A stretch of 64,000 nucleotides of DNA from Diplodia intermedia (Eukaryota > Ascomycota > Dothideomycetes > Botryosphaeriales > Botryosphaeriaceae), in assembly GCA_021495925.1 (NCBI GenBank), contig JAKEKT010000020.1:372001-436000 (forward strand), in the 5' to 3' direction. The notes beneath the pieces are model-generated. The model worked only from the letters and a program-made list of their open reading frames with translations. It was not told the origin of the DNA and searched no databases. The position numbers were made by a program, and so were the translations under genes. This document shows, in pieces, positions 59,783 through 64,000 of the stretch (positions within the stretch are counted from its first letter, which is position 1; each line of letters starts with the position of its first letter).

Positions 59783-60405
59783 GTAAGTGGAGTACCGCTG
59801 TTTGTTGTCAACACACCGAAAAGTGATTTCTCAAATGCCACATGTATATTCATCTTTGCACTCGTGCGCACGCGTGTTTATACTCGGCAGAGCTGTGCAA
59901 CGAGCAACATCAACCAATACCGGATTGCCTATTCGAGTATGGATCAGCGACGGCGGAGAAGACGGCTCAACGCAGCCAGCCTACAGAAGCCCAAGACACC
60001 ATACCACTTTCCGTTATGTCGCAAGATAGCCGATAGCGCCTTGTGGGTCGAAATACGCTGACCACGACTCATCTCGGCCTGCCAAAGATGGTGCAAGAAT
60101 CACGTGCGGTGTCGTCATCTACACCATGCACTGTTGCTTGCTTCTTAAGCCCCGCGCAACCCGGAGCACTGGTCTCCGATCTGACGGTCGAGTCGAAAAT
60201 CGTACCCCTCAATTCTTTTTTTTCCGGCCCCTCTTTACTTCTCGCATCGCCTTCAGTGGTGCTGTAGCAACTTTTGGTCCCTTTCCAATTGACTTGCATC
60301 TACGCCGCCACAGCAACGCGTTGTTGATTGGCTTTTGGCGTCTGTTGGAGATCATACAAGGAGAAGCTCCAAATTGAAGATCGCTGGCTGCGCAAAAGCG
60401 ACGCC
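59783..60405. promoter_or_regulatory. Gap between P450 and FMN monooxygenase genes
   Basis: About 620 bp carrying the P450 3' flank and the monooxygenase promoter. A T-rich run lies at about 60,215-60,225. Several short open frames occur but none has a recognisable domain. Confidence 0.4.
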
Positions 60406-62489
60406 ATGGTTTCGGCACCTGAGACGAACGGCCATGTGCCGCACACCAATGGCGACGTCAATGGCGCAGCGCCGCCGAAGAGAAAGATGATTTTGAACGC
60501 TTTTGTCGAGATGTGTAAGTTTGTCTTGTACCCGGCATACGATGTTTGAACTCCCCCTCTCCTTCAGTTCCAATTCCCAACCCCCGCTGCTTTACGTGAA
60601 ATAAATCTCACAAACTCAGGCAGCGGCCACCAGTCGCCAGGACTATGGCGGCATCCGGACGACAAGTCGATGAACTTCAACGACATCGAGCACTGGGTGG
60701 AGCTGGCCAAGACGCTGGAGGCGGGCGGCTTCCACGCCATGTTCATTGCAGACGTACTGGGCGGCTACGACGTGTATAAGAACAGCCTGGACGAAGCGGT
60801 GCGGTCGGGCGCGCAGTGGCCGGTCAACGAGCCGATCCAGGTGGTGCCCGCCATGGCTGCTGCCACCAAGCACATAGGATTCGGTGTCACCGTCAGCACC
60901 ACGTATGAGCAGCCCTACCATCTTGCGAGGCGGCTGAGCACGCTGGACCATTTGACCAAGGGACGGTGAGTTGCCAAGTTTCTTTTCTTTTCTTTTCTTC
61001 ACATCCCATCCCATTGTATGTACTTGGCCGTCATGATTGAGAGTCCACTCTCCACGAACGGACCAGAGGGAGAGGAACCGAAAGAGGAAAGACGCTGATA
61101 CGAGCAAAACCAAACAGCTGCGGTTGGAACGTCGTGACGGGCTACCTCGACTCGGCAGCGCGCAACCTCGGGCGGGCGGCGCAGCCCGAGCACGACGAGC
61201 GCTACGCCATGGCCGAGGAGTACATGGAAGTCATGTACAAGCTCTTCCAGTCGTCGTGGCGCGAGGACGCGGTGGCGCTGGACCGCGCGCGCGGCATCTA
61301 CACGCACCCGGACCGCGTGCGGCCCATCCACCACGAGGGCAAGCACTTCACGGTGCCGGGCCCGCACCTGTGCCAGCCGTCGCCGCAGCGCGTGCCCGTC
61401 ATCATGCAGGCGGGCACCAGCCGCGCCGGCACCGCCTTCTCCAGCAAGCACGCCGAGGCCGTCTTCGTCTCGGGCCACAGCCCGGCCTCCTGCGCGGCCG
61501 GCGTCGCCGCCGTGCGCGCGCAGGCCGCCCGCCACGGCCGCGACCCGCGCGCCATCAAGGTCATCGCCAAGATGTGCGTCGTGCTGGGCGCGACGCAGGC
61601 CGAGGCGGAGCGCAAGCACGCCGAGTACGCGCGCCACGGCGACGTCGACGGCGCGCTCGCGCTCTTCGGCGGCTGGACCGGCTACGACATGGCCGCGTAC
61701 GCCGACGACGAGGAGCTGCGCCTCGTCGAGACCAACGCCATCCGCAGCTACATGGAGGGCCTCGGCAAGCACCAGCCAAAGGTCGGCCGCTGGACCAAGA
61801 AGGTCCTGGCCGAGCACCTCGTCGTCGGCGGCCTGGGCGGCACCGTCGTCGGCACGCCCGAGCTGGTCGCCGACGAGCTGGAGCGCTGGATGGACGAGGC
61901 CGATGTGGATGGCTTCAATATCGTGAGTCTTTCCCGTCTCCCTTCTTTCTTTTTCTGATCACCTCCATCCATCCCTCTCACCATTCCTCCTTCTCCTATT
62001 CCTCCTTCTCCCATTCCTCCTTCTCCCATTCCTCCTTCTCCCATTCCACACACACACACACACACGAATATATATATAATAACAAAACGCAAGGCCTACG
62101 CCATCCTCCCCGGCTCCTTCACCGACGTCATCGACCTCCTCATCCCCGAGCTGCGCCGCCGCGGCGCCTTCCACGACCGCTACCCCTTCCCGCCCGGCGC
62201 CACCCTGCGCGAGTCGCTGTCGGGCGTCCGCGGCCGCCGCCTGCCCGCCGACGACCACCCCGCCTCGCGCTACCTGTGGAGGGCCCCGGCCCCCGCGACG
62301 ACGTCTCCTCCTTTTTCTTCTTTTTCTTCTGGTTCTGCTCCTTCGACGGAGAAGAAGCAGGGGGCAGAGGCGAAGGCGGCGGCGGCTGGGGATTTGGCGT
62401 TTAGAGGAGGAGGAGGGCCACTCGGTGGCGACGGCGTTGTGCCGGCTAGTAGTAGGTACGTGCCGGCTTGGTTGGGTGGGGAGTTTTGA
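60406..62489 (+). CDS. FMN-dependent monooxygenase, bacterial luciferase family (NtaA/SnaA/DszA-like)
   Basis: Reduced-FMN monooxygenase of the nitrilotriacetate/dibenzothiophene-sulfone type, with broad unknown substrates in fungi. Predicted 551 aa from four exons: 60406-60514, 60620-60965, 61118-61922 and 62094-62489. The joins are in frame and give VEMC-SGHQSPGLWRHPDD, TKGR-CGWNVVTGYLDSAARN and VDGFNI-AYAILPGSFTDV, all typical of the family. Also seen: EALEAGGFHAMFIADVLG-like barrel start, and VIMQAGTSRAG near residue 248, the usual phosphate-binding region. The C-terminus has a Ser/Ala/Gly-rich insertion of about 55 residues before a conserved-looking end, RYVPAWLGGEF. Intron 3 holds a minisatellite. 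It needs a flavin reductase partner, which is not in the window. Confidence 0.9.
61981..62065. repeat. 15-bp minisatellite and (CA)n run in intron 3
   Basis: About four units of CCATTCCTCCTTCTC-type sequence (61,981-62,045) followed by a CA dinucleotide run (62,046-62,065). Both lie inside the third intron of the FMN monooxygenase gene and do not affect coding. Confidence 0.85.
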
Positions 62490-63026
62490 TCGAGCAGAGG
62501 AGGGGGGGTTTGGTTTTTGTTTTTGTTTCGGTCCCCAAATCAGTTTTTTTTTTTGGATCTTCGAGAGAAAGTCGATGTGTGGGAAAATGGTGGTTGGTTA
62601 TGCGGGTGTAGAATATCTCTTGAAAAAGAGAAGTTGCCGCTGCTGTTGCCGCCGGAAACAAGAGCCGTGACCCGACTGAGTAAGGAGGGGGAAAAACAAA
62701 AGTTGGTGAAAAGGGGAAGAAACAGAAGGAGTCTTGAGAGAGAGAAAATTGATCAGCCAATCACTTCATCATTCGGTCAGTTTCCGGAACGAGTAGTGCC
62801 TTTCTCTCCGGCTCGGAGCTGGGCATAGGTTGCAATCTTCCAAGTACATGGAACAGGCCAATCTCACTAAGAATGTCATACGCCATAACCAACAATTTTC
62901 ATATACACGCAACACAACCTACACCCACACCTGCCCGCCATGCCTTCCGTCCGTCTATGCCCAAACGCTTCTTCCCTTGTGACGCGCACACAAGGTTCCA
63001 GCCCACATCAATTCAACAAACTACCA
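62490..63026. other. Convergent 3' flanks, FMN monooxygenase and CSC1-like gene
   Basis: About 540 bp between two convergent stop codons, with T-rich and purine-rich tracts. No coding pattern, repeat or RNA gene was recognised. Confidence 0.5.
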
Positions 63027-64000
63027 CTAATACACCACCCTCCCATGCCACAGAGGCATCTCCCTCAAACGCTCCTTCTCCCACTGCACCACGTTCTTCT
63101 CGTCCAGCCACGCACCGTCGTCCCGAACGTCCAGCCCGTCGACCTCCCTGCGCGCCTCGCCGATCTCGCGCTCGCTGATGCGCATCTCGTCGCGCACGAT
63201 CCACAGCGTCGGTGGCTCGCGCGTGACGACGGGGTTAACGAAGGCCAGCTTGGCGATTGCTTCCGGGTACGGGGGCACGGGCTCGCGTAGCGACGGGTGC
63301 AGCGTCGACGCCAGCGCCGCGGGCGACTGCGAGTGCGGCGCGAACCAGCGCCGGAAGTTGTCCTTGACCTTTTTGTACCTTTCGTGTCCGTAGATGTCGT
63401 TGATGCGCGCCGGGTGGTGCATCGAGCCGGCGCGGTGTTGGGCACGGCCCTCGCGCGCGGCGTGGTCGGGCGCCAGGAGCGGTTGCGTCCTCGGGTGCTG
63501 GCTGGAGGCTTCGTCGTCGGGGCTGTTTTTGTTCTTGTTCTTTCTGTCTTTCTTGTTGCTGCCGTCCGGGGAGTTCGAAGAGGAGGCGGAGTCGGATGAA
63601 AGGCGAGATTCATAGTCAGCCTCGGTCTCCGCGAGCAGGTTGCGAGGCAGGAGCTCGGTGAGTGGCGTGAGCGTCTCACGCATGAGATACTGGTAGACTA
63701 TGGTGAGAGAGAACAAGACAACCATAAGCATGAGCGGCCCATTAGCGCTCACGTCGCTAGTAACGCGAGTCGAAAACAAGCCGATGAGGCAGAGTTCGGC
63801 AATATAGATGCCGACGGTCAGCTGCTGAAGCGCCTGCGCATAGAAGGCACCCTTTGTGTCGATCTCGGTAGAGAAGACATAGAAGAAATTGTAGCGCATT
63901 GCCAGGTAAATGAAGACAAAGCCGATAGTTGCGAACCCAAGAACCAACGGTGCAATGCAGGAGTAACTGATGGCGATGACTGCCAGGTTCGTCCACTTGG
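63027..64000 (-). CDS. CSC1/DUF221-type mechanosensitive cation channel, C-terminal part
   Basis: Minus-strand gene that runs off the right edge; about 324 C-terminal residues are visible and the frame is open at base 64,000. The family (yeast Csc1/Rsn1, plant OSCA, animal TMEM63) forms osmosensitive or stress-gated cation channels. The visible part has the last membrane helices of the RSN1_7TM domain (LAVIAISYSCIAPLVLGFAT, FVFIYLAMRYNFFYVF, TVGIYIAELCLIGLF, LMLMVVLFSLTIVYQYLM). A cytosolic tail follows with a Ser/Lys-rich linker and a conserved-looking end PPTLWIVRDEMRISEREI. No intron was seen in this part. It is convergent with the FMN monooxygenase gene. Confidence 0.87.
   Translation of the reverse strand, partial: KWTNLAVIAISYSCIAPLVLGFATIGFVFIYLAMRYNFFYVFSTEIDTKGAFYAQALQQLTVGIYIAELCLIGLFSTRVTSDVSANGPLMLMVVLFSLTIVYQYLMRETLTPLTELLPRNLLAETEADYESRLSSDSASSSNSPDGSNKKDRKNKNKNSPDDEASSQHPRTQPLLAPDHAAREGRAQHRAGSMHHPARINDIYGHERYKKVKDNFRRWFAPHSQSPAALASTLHPSLREPVPPYPEAIAKLAFVNPVVTREPPTLWIVRDEMRISEREIGEARREVDGLDVRDDGAWLDEKNVVQWEKERLREMPLWHGRVVY

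Overview
The window is nuclear DNA of a filamentous ascomycete (Pezizomycotina; Dothideomycetes would fit but cannot be proven from sequence). Evidence is short introns of about 50-170 bp with GT/AG ends, typical fungal gene families (FAB1, OPT transporter, CSC1-like channel, an Est3/TPP1-like telomere protein), and an AT-rich block with an extreme signature of repeat-induced point mutation (RIP).

Layout. Bases 1-20,484 are GC-balanced and gene-dense: an Est3/TPP1-like protein (minus, runs off the left edge), the PI3P 5-kinase FAB1 (plus), mitochondrial isoleucyl-tRNA synthetase (minus, convergent with FAB1) and an oligopeptide transporter (plus). Bases 20,485 to about 57,000 are AT-rich and carry no intact gene. 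Bases 57,060-64,000 are normal again: a cytochrome P450 and an FMN-dependent luciferase-family monooxygenase (both plus), and the C-terminal part of a CSC1/DUF221-type channel (minus, runs off the right edge).

The AT-rich block can be read as one nested transposon stack. The outer element is a Ty1/copia retrotransposon on the minus strand, with two 190-bp LTRs (20,490-20,679 and 56,655-56,844) and a 5-bp target duplication CTTAT on both sides. Without its insertions it is about 6.0 kb. Three things sit inside it: (1) LINE A, which is itself split by LINE B, each flanked by a 12-bp target duplication; (2) a plus-strand Helitron-like unit of about 15 kb carrying a Rep/PIF1-helicase relic, tandem repeats, a captured copia fragment and decayed ORFs of unknown family; (3) LINE C, a short element with ORF1 but no ORF2. 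LINE B in turn carries a 150-bp LINE tail with a 14-bp duplication. LINE A and LINE B have almost the same length once insertions are removed (6,510 and 6,508 bp), which supports the reconstruction.

RIP has removed nearly all CpA/TpG dinucleotides from the stack. This erases ATG and TGA, turns Gln and Trp codons into TAA/TAG, and explains why almost no ordinary ORF is found there. The protein families were recognised by reading through TAA/TAG by eye. Domain calls are therefore good, exact ends of coding relics are approximate, and the Helitron ends are the least certain part.
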